DNA of 64,000 nt from positions 37,148,501-37,212,500 of the forward strand of contig CM074860.1 of NCBI GenBank assembly GCA_037501455.1. The letters are read 5' to 3'. The stretch comes from Lantana camara (lineage: Eukaryota; Streptophyta; Magnoliopsida; Lamiales; Verbenaceae). A program made the position numbers and the translations under genes. Below are positions 37,050 through 48,774 of this stretch, one piece after another (the stretch's first letter is position 1; each line of letters starts with the position of its first letter). Below the pieces are notes generated by a model. It was not told the origin of the DNA. It did no database searches and saw nothing but the letters and a program-made list of their open reading frames with translations.

Positions 37050-38929
37050 CCTCCCTTATCTCCCTAAGTCGCGCGATGATATCTCAATTGGAGACTATAC
37101 ACAGGCCGAGCCCTGACGGCCCTATACCGTCCCAGGGATTCCTTACCCATAGCTCCTCGGATCCATAACAGAACAAAACAGAACAGATACCATATATCAT
37201 GGCCAACTCTCTAGAGAACAGATCATAACATAACATAACTTTTCAAAACAGCTTACATATGCTTTCATATTTAATTTTCCAAAACAGAGTTGATTCACAA
37301 GGTAGTGAACATATCATATCCAACACATACGTATTTATAATAAGATATACTCGCATACAAGGGTAGAAATCAGCATGTAAAGGCCATAGGTCGCATAACT
37401 ATACAAAATCCTAAACCTCACCTGAGAAACGACGAGATACCAGAACTGATAAGATGAATGCATACTCGATCAGGTTGTCTCCACCCTGGAGATCACTGTA
37501 TGGAAAAGGGAGTACAGTGTACTCATGAGACAAGACTCAGACATGAACCATAGAGACGCAAGGCGAAACTCAACATGATCATGGTATGCATAAGTGTCCA
37601 CATTGTGCTACTAATGTGGTGTCGTGATCAATTAAGGCATATCACTGTACAACAAAGTCATATTTACATGTAGCAATTCCAAATATAAGTGTATGATGAA
37701 TTCAAATATTGTACAACATTCAATGTTCCAAGAATGAGTCAAGGTCTTATTATATCAAGTAATTCCATGCCCAATCATAATCAAGATAAACGATTCATAT
37801 CACACCAAAATACCCAAACTACTCGACTAGCTCAGTGCTAAGTGTGCCAAAACTAACAAATGAGAGTTAAATACAAAAGAAACTCATTTCAACATTCCAA
37901 GTACTTGAAATTCCTAATTTAATAATCCAACTCGTGTAATAACTTTAATTTATCTCATTAACTACGTTCGAAACAACGTTTAAACCACCAAATTTATTCT
38001 GAACCAAGATTATAGCTTATCATAAAAGAAGTCATAAAGGAAACATATCAAGTGATTGGGATTACACTTAATTCATTAAGTTATTCATTAGAAATTAATA
38101 ATGAATGTTTTCAATTAACTTTCAGTTATAAGAGTATACAATTACCTATGCCAATTAATGTAACATAAACCACATTTCAACTAACATCATACAACTATAA
38201 TTACAATGAGAACCCTCCTTATTTGATACTCCAAGAATTAGACATTACACACTGTTATAATTTGTAAATAAATACATATATATATTATAGGAATTCATCA
38301 CTCACACACGTATAAAACCCATTCTGTACGCACACACATACACCAAATCCTTAATTAAATAAAACTTCACAGATCCACTCGTAGCATACAATTAATAATG
38401 CAAGATCATGCATATATCTTAGATGTCGAAACCAATTGCATACCAAATTGTATCCATTCCTAACCCAACACTTTAGATTTGAACACATAAATTTAAAGTT
38501 CATTCTTAACATGTACGAACATAATAATATAATTTTTAATTAAACTAACTCATAGACTTACACTATTAGGACATATTATTCATTTCATAATTTAACAATT
38601 AATCACACTTAGTATATACATATATATACCAGACGCATGCACACATGGATAACACATCAAACTCAGGAGTATATACACTTGGCATACACACACAAGTTAA
38701 CCAACTCAACTTATGGTACAACCAAACTTGCAATTCAGCATTATCAAGCTCCAACATTTACAGCAGTTCAAATTATATCTTTAACAACTCCATTTATTCA
38801 GAATTTAAATCAATTTATAACCACACGATTGACAACCATTAATTTAAACATCTAATTAAGTTCAAATAACTGAAATCATTAAACTAATGTATTATTTACA
38901 ATTAAGTATGAAATAATTTATGCAGAGAT

Positions 38930-39740
38930 TGGAAATTACAAATTAAAAAGGGCAGCAGGGGCGTTACTGGCAATGAAATCTGGAGGTGGTGGCTGGCGCT
39001 GAAGGAGAGTCGGACTCCGCTGCTACAGTGGTGATTTCCGATGGCTGAATCAAAACTGAGGCCGGAGAAGGTGACCGGGTCTGATAGCGGCGACAGAGAT
39101 CGGAGACGAAACCTGGCGGTGGTCGTCGGATCCGTGATGAGACAGCCGGCGGTGGTGCTATGGTGGCTGATTTGCAGAGACTCGGTGGCTAAGTGGTGGC
39201 GCTGCTCTTGTCCTCTAAAACGAGAGAAGGAGAAAGTGGATGTTCGGTGGTGGTGACGGCTGACCGAGTTCACAGGAGAAGATGGGGTTTTGGCGGTGGA
39301 GAACTAGTAGGTGGTGGTTCTCCAATGGTGGCTCAACTGTGGTGGAAAGGGCATTCTCAGATCTAGGACGAGAGAGAAGATTAAGGGCAGTGAAGGTGGC
39401 GCGTGAGGTACCAAATCTGGCGTGTTGATATGAGACGGAGAAGAAGAAGAAAGGATGGTTTCCGGATCCGAACCTTGACGGGGTGATGGTATGTTGGAAC
39501 TCATCGGAATCCATGGCGGCCGACAAGCTGCCGTGGCTGCGTTGTTATATCGAGGGAGAGAGCTGAGAAGGGGTCGTTGGAATGGTTTTGGTGGTGTGGG
39601 ATGCCGAAGAGAATGGTGGTGGTTGGCGGCGGAGCTCGCCGGAGAAGAAGGCGTTGCAGGCGGTGGTTGTTGGCTCAGCATCTGCTGCGCTACTGCTTAT
39701 CGGAAGGGGAAGAGGAAGGAAGAATGAAAAGCAACTAGGG
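38930..39740 (-). other. GC-rich block in LTR T7
   Basis: This strikingly GC-rich stretch, with few stops in any frame, lies just downstream (minus strand) of an AAACCCTAG telo-box-like motif near 39740. A 125-codon minus-strand frame at 39304-39681 is rich in Pro, Ser and His, but overlapping frames on both strands are equally open, so coding is not supported. It could be a captured host sequence or the LTR's own 5' untranslated region. Confidence 0.4.
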
Positions 39741-40168
39741 TTTCTCGGTATAAGAAGACCCTTTCTTTCGAACTTACACAAAGGTCCCTCTAAAGTTTAG
39801 ATGATGCAATTGAGTCCTCAAAATTTGATTAGGGTTCAAATAGATCCAATTAAAGATTAGGAAATTATAAAAGTACCCCCAAGATTAAGAGTGGTGTCCA
39901 ATTAAGTCCAAATTGAATTTCTCATAATTAGAAATAGATCCCCAACTGTTATTAATTTCAAATTAGCCCACATAATTTAATTTAAAGAGCAATTAGACAC
40001 TAAACACATATTTCAATTTAGTCCACATATTTCATAAGATAGCAATTGAGTTAATTAAACAATTAAAACATAAATAAAGAAATGCAAACACACGCAGAGT
40101 AAATAAATAATCATCTTGATCGCATGAAAACGACATCGTATCTTGCACCGAAAATGTGGGGTGTTACA

Positions 40169-41690
40169 TGTATAAACTTGAACTTGTTTCAAGCTTATCT
40201 CCCACTATCATCTTCACTTAAGAGGATTGCACTAAATTCTTAGACAAGACTAATTAGGGAATTTAGAATGCTACATTGCATAGTGCAACTAAAGTACTGA
40301 TTTTGGAAGGCACTAAATTCAAAATCGCTAACTGCATATTCTGGGAGTTTATTCCTAGAATGAATATAAGTCAGTAAAGCTTGCTATGGAATGGACCATA
40401 TCCTATAAGGTTTCATTCCTTCATTCGGAAACACTAAGGTGTTCTCGAATTAGTTTACTGAGAGATAATCCTATTATCTCTAAGATGACTAAGGAATTAG
40501 TTGCTAAGATATTGGCTATCTCGATCATATCAATTTGCCTATAACTTATGACTACTTCGGCTCCCAACCTCCTTTTGAAATTCTAAGAATTTCATATAAG
40601 TTTTGAATTTGTACTTCAACAAGTACACTCAATTATAATGATTAAACTGATGATTGTCTCTAGTGCTTACACTGAGCAATAGACAAAACATCAATGTGGA
40701 TCGAAATCCACTAAGTGTTATGGCACGTTCACACGTTTCTTATAAACATGATTTTGGGAACGTTTCCCTTAAGACAGGATTCACAGGAAGTCAACTCTCT
40801 AGGTTCATTTTCATAGAATGATCCTAAGGTGTCTAACTCGCTAATCCTTTTGTGTCTTAACGTGTCAAAAGCAATTCGAAGCTTTGTCATCTCACTTACT
40901 TTTGTTATCTTGTTGTATGTTCAAAACATTAGTACTTTGAGTTTTGCACAACGAATTAAGCAAAATCAGCTCAAGACTAGTGAATTCTTATCATATCAGA
41001 ATTACTAAACGAGATAACAAATTAGAGTACCCATAGTCTTTGCAGTTCCCTTTCAAAGCCATTATTTGCTACTATAGAAGCAATCGTCCTTCTTCTGATC
41101 TCTAGATGTCTTTTGGGCTTGCCCTTTTAGTCACCCCTTAATCGGGCTTTAAGGGTTTCTTCTTCTTTAGGCCTTAAAGCTTTTACCTTAGTGGGTTTAA
41201 AAGAAGATTTAACCATCACACCGTTAAGCCCTTCTTAAGGATGCTCTCAAGTGTTATCAGCTAAATGATTAACTATGCTACAATGACATCATTCTAGTTG
41301 AGCATAAAAAGCTTAAATGATGGTGGAAGCAACGCGAGCAATTAGTATAATGAGAACTCGTTTCTCAATGAATGATCGTGGATGCAAGATCCTCGTTCAT
41401 GCACATTTCTACCCTCATTGGAATACGGAACAATTCCATAATGTTATACCCTATAACGTTTTTGAGGTACAATTGCTCTTAAGTGATTGGAAAAATCCAT
41501 TCACTTTAGATTGCTTCTCTTTTAGCCCGGGTTGAATTTTCAAGTAATTGAAAATCTCGCCTTATAGAGAACACTTTCTCTTTTCGGATTCTAAAACGAA
41601 TTTTAGGATCCAAAGCCATTTAGAGTTGGTTAGGGCTTAGTCAAGTTGTTTGACTTAAGGATGGATACGAATGGGTTTGCATTTCATATT
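40169..41690 (-). pseudogene. C2 gag and upstream pol remnants
   Basis: This is the continuation of C2 beyond T7. On the minus strand the text leading into the gag start of C1 (45225-45260) is matched near 41660-41720, including the TTTAGGTTGTAGTTCTGTG leader end, and the first gag codons can be followed with several substitutions and stops. A basic lysine-rich segment around 41130-41210 may be the gag nucleocapsid end. No frame longer than about 70 codons survives. The integrase region is missing or unrecognisable. Confidence 0.55.
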
Positions 41691-43866
41691 GTAGAGAATC
41701 ACAGAACTACAACCTAAATGCTAAGCAGAGAAAATGTAAGCATGTTGAATAATAACGTAATACACAGGATTTAGGTCTTTTAATCATATATAGCTCCCAC
41801 TGTTTTGAGAAGATCTTAAAATCCCAACAATCTTAGAGGAAAATTGTTTTCCCAATGGGTACTAAGATCCCAAGCACTTTATTTTGAACCCACGACTCGC
41901 GGACATCCTCAATAAAGCCTTAGGTAGGTACGACTTGCCAATTCCATCTCTATGGAAATCTTAGTAACATTTTTGCATCACTCATCTTTCAATATGGACC
42001 TACGATTCGTGCGACATCCATATTTACTTAGGCGTTAAGTAGAACCCATCAATCATAAGATCATGATTAAACTTAGTCCGTACGACCCACGACTCACGAA
42101 CATCGCCCTTTCCAAAATAACCATAAAATATTAATTACTTAAAGTAATTAATCAAGAAACTAAGAACTAATAGGTTTCACATAGCCACCCCACGCTCATG
42201 GACAACAACTAGCTCCCCTATTAAACTTGAATCCTATTGATGGAATGCTAGGAATTTTATTTAAAGTTCTCACTTTATACAAAATACCTATTTTTCGAGT
42301 TTGCTTAATATTTATGGGATTTTCGAATACTGGAGAGTTGTCCAATTTTGACCTCACCAACATGTACAGTTATCCATTTTAATTAGTCTTGTTTAATGCA
42401 GTTTCACATAAATGCATTACACACAAGCAATTATCAGATAACATGTCCTAGCATGATACTAATATGAGATGATCATGGGTTTTCCTATCTTATGCGTGAT
42501 ATGTGGGAGCCACTCCACAACCACAAGTTCTAACTTACATACCACATAAAATAGTTTAAATCACATAAGGGAATTGGAAATAAAACGATGTCCTACCTAT
42601 TACAATAATAGAAACCCTCCTAACATTTTGAGGGTCTTCACTTCATGGCCTCCTTGTTACTTTATTTTGTGGATCCATCTTACTCCATGGGTGCAAATCT
42701 CCAAAGTAAAATAAAAACCTCACTTTCTAAAATCTACACTCTTTGCATAAAATAATATGGCTCAATCTTTATATTGGCCATAAACAAATACACGGGGCAT
42801 ACCCCGGCCTAAAAAACAGTAATATGGAAAGCCACATAATAAACACATAATAATACGCACATAAGTAGGGCACCGACCCCAATGGAAAACGCAACTATAG
42901 GGCTCCAACCCGAAATTTAAACCATTCATGTGCATAAATTAAAACATTCACAAGACTAAACCCATGATCACCTAATATCAAAATTGCAAGAATTTAAAAT
43001 TACCAATAAATTAAAATTCTCGCCTTTAAGTTCTAATAACTTAAAAAACACGACTTAGATAAAATTCTTATTCGTGAGCCTTTTCTATAAAACCCAAAAA
43101 ATAATAAACTAATAAAATTCCAATTAATTTCTGAAAATTAATAATTTTATTCTTTCAATATTTTCATAAAATAAAGTTTGTAATTTGCCCAAAATTTAAA
43201 TTGTCTAAATTTTTCAAAACCCCAATTTAAACAATTATTTCAAAAATAATTTTAATTTAATAAAATAAAATTTTACGGAAAAATTAAATCGGGATTTCAA
43301 GGACCAAAAATATAAAAAAGAAGCCCCAAACACGAAAGTTTGCATGACGCCCCAAAACTGCGCGGGCGCTGCGCACATCGCGCACTCTGGCCGCACGCAG
43401 CCCGCGTGCAACCAGCAACAAAAGCTGCCAGCGTGCGCGCGTGGCTGCCTAGGCGGGGCGGGTGGTCCTGCGGGAAATTACCGGCAGGCGCTAGGCGCCT
43501 GCGCGAGGCGTGCGCCCCAGCGCGGTGCTGGGCGACAGCAATGGCGTCTTGTTTGGGCGGGGCTTGGGTATGCGACATTTTAGCATGTTCAAGCCTCGCG
43601 TTCTCGTAACAAGATTTCGTAAATTTTTTGTAGTTTCTCAAAACTTAATTCAATCCAAAATTAAAATACAATTTAAACAGATTTAAACTAAAACAGTTTT
43701 TCAAAAACACGATCTAAGAAAACTGTTTTCAGAAACTTTTAGGAAAAATATAGTTTTGTATTTCAGGCTTTCTAAAAGAACTCAAGAATACCCAATTCGC
43801 ATCTAAGCCTAAGAATTTCTACCAAATTCAGAATAATTGAGACGAATTAGAAATAGGCCTTGCAAG
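41691..43866 (-). other. C2 untranslated leader
   Basis: Non-coding. It contains four degenerate CACGACTCGTGG-type motifs (near 41889, 41998, 42086, 42188), the three GGGG/CCCC hairpins (42793-42913) and a GC-rich block (43325-43610). All are in the same order as in C1, on the opposite strand. Confidence 0.65.
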
Positions 43867-43881
43867 GTGGCTCTAATACCA
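43867..43881 (-). other. Primer binding site of C2
   Basis: The minus strand reads TGGTATTAGAGCCAC, with one change from the C1 site. It lies two bases from the LTR. Confidence 0.85.
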
Positions 43882-43883
43882 CT

Positions 43884-44415
43884 TGTTGGGAAAACTTGTA
43901 AAGAAAACACAGCGGAATTTTAAAAATTTTCCCAATAAGCAAGATCGGACTTACAATTCCTATTCCCGATTTGTAGGGATCAAGAACTTACAACAATCAT
44001 CGCTTTCTTGACACGTTTTGAGCCGCCCTCAAATGCGTTTCATGCGGTAATGGCAACCCCGTCCCTCGAAAGTTTCTTTCTACTTTAGATTCCATAGTAG
44101 GTTTCCTCTAGAGCAATAATCCACACCAACCTAGATTCAAATCATGTTAGGGAAAGTGCTAGCGATATAACATGTGTAAAGAAAGAAACAAGAAATGAGA
44201 AGTGAAAGAGCGAAATTAAATCTCCCTTCGAAACCCAGTTTTGCGAAGACAGAAATCTGCACGCCATAAAACCCTCGTGAAAAAATTCATCCTTAAAGAT
44301 CTGGACGAACGATTTTCGCCATCTTCTTTGGTTTGATTTTTTCACTCGTACTCTGTTGGGTTCAGAATCATTCCACCAGCCCTTGTTGTCGTTTGGGCAT
44401 GATCTCTCTACCATG
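43884..44415 (-). mobile_element. C2 5' LTR, truncated
   Basis: The 532 bp match the first part of 28690-30976, then stop at a CATG-like junction near 44415 where C1 leader resumes. A deletion removed the rest of this LTR and part of the C1 leader. Confidence 0.85.
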
Positions 44416-45253
44416 AATGTTAGAACTAGTGATTTTGGAGTGGCTCCTAAAATCACATATAAGATAGGATTCCCATGATCATCACATAATTAGTATCATG
44501 CTAGGACATGTTATTTGCTAATTGCTTCTGTGATGCACTTTACGTGAAACTGCATTAAACAAGACAATTAAAATTTGGATAACATTATATGTTGGTGAGC
44601 TCATTCGAAAATCCTATTTAAAATATTGAGCTAAATTCGAATAAATAGGTATTTTATCATGGTAATAAAATTCCTAGCATTCCATCAATAGGATTTAGGA
44701 GTTAATAAGTTAACCTAATTGCTGTCTCACGAGTCGTGGGGTAATTAGTGGATCTTATTAAATCTTAGTTTCCTGATTAATTATTTTAAATAATTAATAT
44801 TTCTTGACCATGTTAGAATGGGCGATGTCTCACGAGTCGTGGGTCGTTCCGGACAAAGTTTGGTTGAGATCTTATGATTGATGGGTCCTGCTCAACACAG
44901 AAGTAGATATGGATGTCTCACGACTCGTGGGTCCATAGTTGAAAGATCAGTGATGCAAAAACATTACTAGGAATTCAATGAGAGATCGAATTGGTAAATA
45001 GTACCTACCTAAGATTCTTTGACTTTTGGATGTCTCACGAGTCGTGGGTCCAAAACTAAGATTGCTTGGGATCCTAGTAGCCACTGAGAAAATAAGTTTC
45101 TTCTAAAGTCGTTGGGATTTCTAGACTTTCTAAAAACAGTGGGAGAACATATTTCTAAAGACCTTGATAATATGTAATCGTTATTATTCAGCATGCTCAT
45201 GATTTCTCTGTTTTTCCATTTAGGTTGTAGTTCTGTGAGTATCTACAATTGAA
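44416..45253 (+). other. C1 untranslated leader, second part, with spaced palindromes
   Basis: Non-coding leader up to the gag ATG. Four near-identical motifs TGTCTCACGASTCGTGGG have inverted arms CACGA/TCGTG at 44728-44738, 44831-44841, 44919-44929 and 45036-45046, with spacings of 103, 88 and 117 bp. Confidence 0.8.
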
Positions 45254-45867
45254 ATGGCAACCAAAAACCCTTTGGTATCCATCCTCGAATCAGACAAATT
45301 GACGGGGCCCAATTACTCTGATTGGCTTTGAAATCTAAAGATCTAAAGATAGTTTTAGATTCTGAAAAGAGAAGATATGTTCTCTTCGAAGGAGAGCCTG
45401 TCACTAAAGGCGAGGCTCCGACTCGGGCCGAAAGGGATGCTATTGCGAAATGGTCTGAAGACAATCTTCAAGCCCGTTGCCTCATGTTGGCTATCATGTC
45501 TCCGGACATGCAAAGGCAACATGAGTCTATGGAATATGCTTGGGAGATTTATGACCATGTCGAGCAATTGTACCGCCCCAAAAAGCGTGTTCTAAGGTAC
45601 AACACCTCTAAGGAGCTCTTTCATCTCAGAATGAAAGAAGGTACAAGTGTCCACGAACATGGACTTAAGTTCCTCGCTTTGAACGAGAAGCTTACTTCTA
45701 TGGAGATGCCTCTAAGCGAGGACCTGGCCGTGGATTTGTTGCTCGCATCGCTTCCACCATCATTCAATCCTTTCGTGTTGAACTTCAATATGAATCATGC
45801 TCATGCTACTGTCGCTGAGCTGATTAGTCAACTTGTGACTTCTGAAGTCACGATAAAGAAGGATAAC
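45254..45867 (+). pseudogene. gag: C1 copia gag (capsid) pseudogene, 5' part
   Basis: The ATG at 45254 opens MATKNPL.., then LTGPNYSDW, the N-terminal motif of copia-type gag. It breaks at TGA 45329-45331 (one transition from Arg) and at an 8-bp tandem duplication of ATCTAAAG (45332-45347) that shifts the frame. From about 45335 one frame is open to the end and encodes the gag polypeptide (UBN2-type) body: KIVLDSEKRRYVLFEG, AMW-like helices, YRPKKRVLRYN, ELFHLRMKEG and LASLPPSFNPF. It is truncated at 45867 by LTR fragment 45868-45980; zinc knuckle, protease and pol are absent. Gag would form the virus-like particle. Confidence 0.88.
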
Positions 45868-45980
45868 TGTAACGCCCCGGCGGAGGGCAGTCACATCCTA
45901 CCCCGCGCTAAGGTTCTAGCTCGTATATGAAACTGACATCCATATACGTGCTGTTCCCAAAGCAAGCGGTGACGGACGAA
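45868..45980 (-). mobile_element. Gypsy LTR terminal fragment
   Basis: The 113 bp begin TGTAACGCCCCGG and match the pattern of the U5 end of the reverse LTRs (CACATCCTACCCCGC, TATGAAACTGACATCCATA, then GCGGTGACGGACGAAC). It is cut where T9 sequence starts. Confidence 0.65.
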
Positions 45981-47423
45981 CAACCCTACATGATTTGAAG
46001 CCTTGCATGGTTCATATTGAGTCTAACAGTGTCTCTTGTTGTTTCCTTTGTTCAGAGGACCTTCCCGTTGTGGACGAGCTTGCTCCTTAGGTATCCGGTT
46101 TTCACTTTTGTCTCCACTACATGCGTTGATAAGGTGAGGTTTTTGTTCTTTTAGTTAAATGACCTACAACCCTACATGATTTGAAGCCTTGCATGTGATT
46201 ATGTATAATATATGTTAAATAAGTGTATGGTAATTATATTGAGGGTTTGTCCCGCTTTTTATATGATTTTGAAAACGTTTTGTATAAGTATATAAGCTAT
46301 TTTGCTTTTCTTTAGAAAACTTTAGTGTTATGGAAGTGTGTGTGGGTAAGCGAGATTTAGTTTTGAAAGATAAGCTTCGTAGTATGTGTGATTTTTGTGA
46401 TAAGTTTTGGGCCCCAGAGTGTGGTATGGCAATCTCGGGACTGCCGAGGGGTCACCGAGCTCTTCCATCAACACCTCCATTTGAGAGTCTCACCTAACCT
46501 TGGGACGATCGAGGAAGGGTGTTTCTCTTGAGCCAGCGGAGATAACCGTCGAAGGTTTCAAGGTCGTGATTAAACCTTGTCTCGTAGGTGTTATGGATAG
46601 TTAGAGTCGTCAACCATTCTATCACCCGGTGTGAGGATGGATTATGATTTTTGCTTTGCTTTGTTTCGTCTTTTGTTATAGAAGTTGGGGAAGTGTGACT
46701 CGTACTCGCCGAGTTGGTTAAGTTTGTATGATCTAAGGAACACGAGTGGATTTTTAAATACCTAAACCTTGAGCTTTGGCCTTCGGCCCTTTTCTCCTCT
46801 ATTTAAACCTATATATATATATCACGGGAAACACTTTGGCTTGCAAAAACCACTCTCGGTTCATGGATCCTTTTGTTTTGAGTATTTGCTTTGCTCTAAA
46901 TGTATATTGGGTGTGTGAGCTAACCCCCTCACTAGTCACTAGGACTAACCCTCGTTGTTGTTTTCCCTTTTCTCTTTCTGTTGAGTTGCAGGTACTTTCG
47001 AGTCAAGCTAGGCGACAAGTGTCGGTTGGGTTCACTTGTGGTGTAGCTTGAGTCGTCTTGCATAGTAGTGGCATATTTATTTATCTTTGCACTTTTGGGA
47101 TTATGTATTACGAATACTTATGTTATTTTGGCCTCGGTGGGCATTGTATATCTTATATATATTCTAGCATGGGTAGTCGTTAACTTGACCCCATTTTGTT
47201 ATGTATATATGTGAACTTGGGATTCATGTTTGAGGTTTTATTGCTTCCGCTACTCTGATTTTAATTTGCTCTGGTTCTTGAGGGTCTAGGCCACCTAGCG
47301 AGGGTGTGTGTTTTGTATGTCTCCCGTTCGCTACGGTTTGATACGGGTGCGGACTCTCTATCTCGTTACTCGTGTTAGACCTTAGTGCGGGGTATGTGGC
47401 ACCCTTCGCTCCAGGGTGTTACA
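45981..47423 (+). mobile_element. T9 5' LTR, 5'-truncated
   Basis: From about 46010 it aligns with 53745-55116 of the 3' LTR; roughly the first 1.6 kb is missing. The first 29 bp (45981-46009) duplicate 46167-46195 exactly. It keeps hairpin TAGTC/GACTA (46933-46947), acceptor-like TTGCAG|GT (46991) and TTGCTTCCGC (47241-47250), and ends GGTGTTACA. Compared with the 3' LTR it keeps about 50 bp around 46690-46745 that the other copy lost. Confidence 0.85.
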
Positions 47424-47431
47424 TCCTTGCG

Positions 47432-47445
47432 TGGTATCAGAGCCC
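47432..47445 (+). other. Primer binding site of T9
   Basis: TGGTATCAGAGCCC lies 8 nt after the LTR and is complementary to initiator tRNA-Met. Confidence 0.92.
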
Positions 47446-47632
47446 TCAGTTGCAAAACCAAAGCTCTGGAGTCGTGTTGAGTTTGTCTAGGTCGTTCGGT
47501 TTAGGATTTCATGATTATTTGCATTCATTTACATATTTATGTGACTTAATTGCTGAAATCCATGATGATTGATTTCATGGTCATGAACTGAACGCCATGC
47601 ATCAATATTTTCATGAGTTTTGAATTTTTAGG

Positions 47633-48774
47633 ATGCCTCCAAGACGGAGAGCAGATAGGCAGCAAACTCCGGATCATAATCACCCTCCTCCACAAGCACC
47701 ACCACCTCCACCAATGAATGCTGAGAATATTGTATAAGCTCTTCTCAATCAACTTCAGCAGAATCAGAGCGATAACCCTCAATGGGAAGGACAAGGTGGA
47801 CAAGTTACTCCGGCCTTCAGGGAGTTCAGAAATAACAACCCACCTAAATGGTATGGAGGTGATGACATTCAGGTAAAAGAGTGGTTATTAGAGATTTCGG
47901 GAATTTGGGAAATCTGCCCCGCTCCTTCTCATGAGAAAACTATTTGTACGGCCCGGTTTGTTCAAGGTCCTGCATCTAATTAGTTAAACGCTATGAGAGC
48001 CTGATTGGAAAGAATAGGTGAAGAATTCAACTGGGAAACCTTTGTTAAGGAATTTCGCCACAAGTATATTCCACCTAGTGCACGTGAAAGAAGGCTCCAG
48101 GAATTCATGGAGTTGAGGCAAGGGAATCGAACGGTTGCGAATTACATTATGGAATTTGAAAGACTTGCTCCATATGCTCCCCACATTACTAATGATGATA
48201 CTCAAAAAGCCCGGAACTTTGTTCATGGTTTGAGGTATGAGATTCAGAATGGTCTACAAGCTACAACTGTAGATACTTGGGAGAAAGCCACAAGAAAGGC
48301 AATAAAAGTGGAAGCTAATAGGTTAAGGTTGAGGCCCCCAACTTATTCTTCGGGCTAAGGTTCCCATTTGGGGAAGAGGCCTACATCACAAAGTGGGCCT
48401 CCGGTTTTCAAACCCCAACGTCCTAATACTTCTGTCAAGAGAGCCCGACCTCCGGTACCGACAACACCCACTCTACCCGCTCCAATACAATGTGCTTATT
48501 GCAAGGGTCCCAACCACACCAACGAGACATGCCGGAAGAAATTGAAGAGGTGCTATAAATGTGGAGAACCCGGTCATATGATTGGTAATTGCCCTCAGAT
48601 GAGATTCCCTCAAGCTCGAGCTCCTCAACCTTTGAATGTGATACCTCCGAGAGCACCTATTCAAGCAAGGGCTTATGCTTTGGAGGGAGAAGAAGAGGAT
48701 GTGGAAGTGGATGCCAACGGCATCATTGAAGGTACTATCGACATACATGGTATTCCATTGCATGCATTGTTTGA
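47633..48774 (+). pseudogene. gag: T9 gypsy gag pseudogene
   Basis: The ATG at 47633 is preceded by TTTTTAGG. One frame runs to 48774 with stops at 47735 (TAA), 47981 (TAG), 48002 (TGA) and 48356 (TAA), each one transition from Gln or Trp. It has a proline-rich N-terminus, then a retrotransposon gag capsid domain (about 47820-48340; WETFVKEFRHKYIPPSARE, QGNRTVANYIMEFERLAPY) and two CCHC zinc knuckles at 48491-48592 (CAYCKGPNHTNETC and CYKCGEPGHMIGNC) for RNA binding. Gag and pol appear to share one frame originally; the frame is lost at about 48775 at the start of protease. Confidence 0.92.

Larger units (their letters stand above)
32684..40168 (-). mobile_element. T7: solo gypsy LTR, interrupted by a hAT and by T8
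   Basis: The LTR begins TGTAAC at 32684-32689, continues after the hAT at 33494, is interrupted again by T8 (34394-37049), and ends GTGTTACA at 40168. The net length is about 4.0 kb. Flanks TGAAT (32679-32683) and TGTAT (40169-40173) match at 4 of 5 bases, consistent with an aged TSD. The U5 block is at the left, so the sense strand is minus: GCGGAAGCAA 33645-33654, acceptor-like signal at 33950. A GC-rich block at 38930-39740 is unlike the other LTRs. Confidence 0.8.

Noticed and set aside
39304..39681. 125-codon Pro/Ser-rich minus-strand frame as a host gene
   Set aside because: Overlapping frames on both strands are equally open, composition is low-complexity, and it lies inside an LTR with no exon structure. 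Kept only as a possible capture.
43297..43641. 114-codon minus-strand frame in GC-rich sequence
   Set aside because: It lies in the untranslated leader of C2. GC-richness reduces stops in all frames and C1 has no matching protein at the same place.
45322..45930. Intact 202-codon protein-coding gene
   Set aside because: It is the body of a copia gag whose true start at 45254 is broken by a stop and an 8-bp duplication. Its last codons run into an inserted LTR fragment.
47432..47445. TGGTATCAGAGC sites as tRNA gene ends
   Set aside because: No cloverleaf or A/B boxes are present. Each lies next to an LTR and is a primer binding site.
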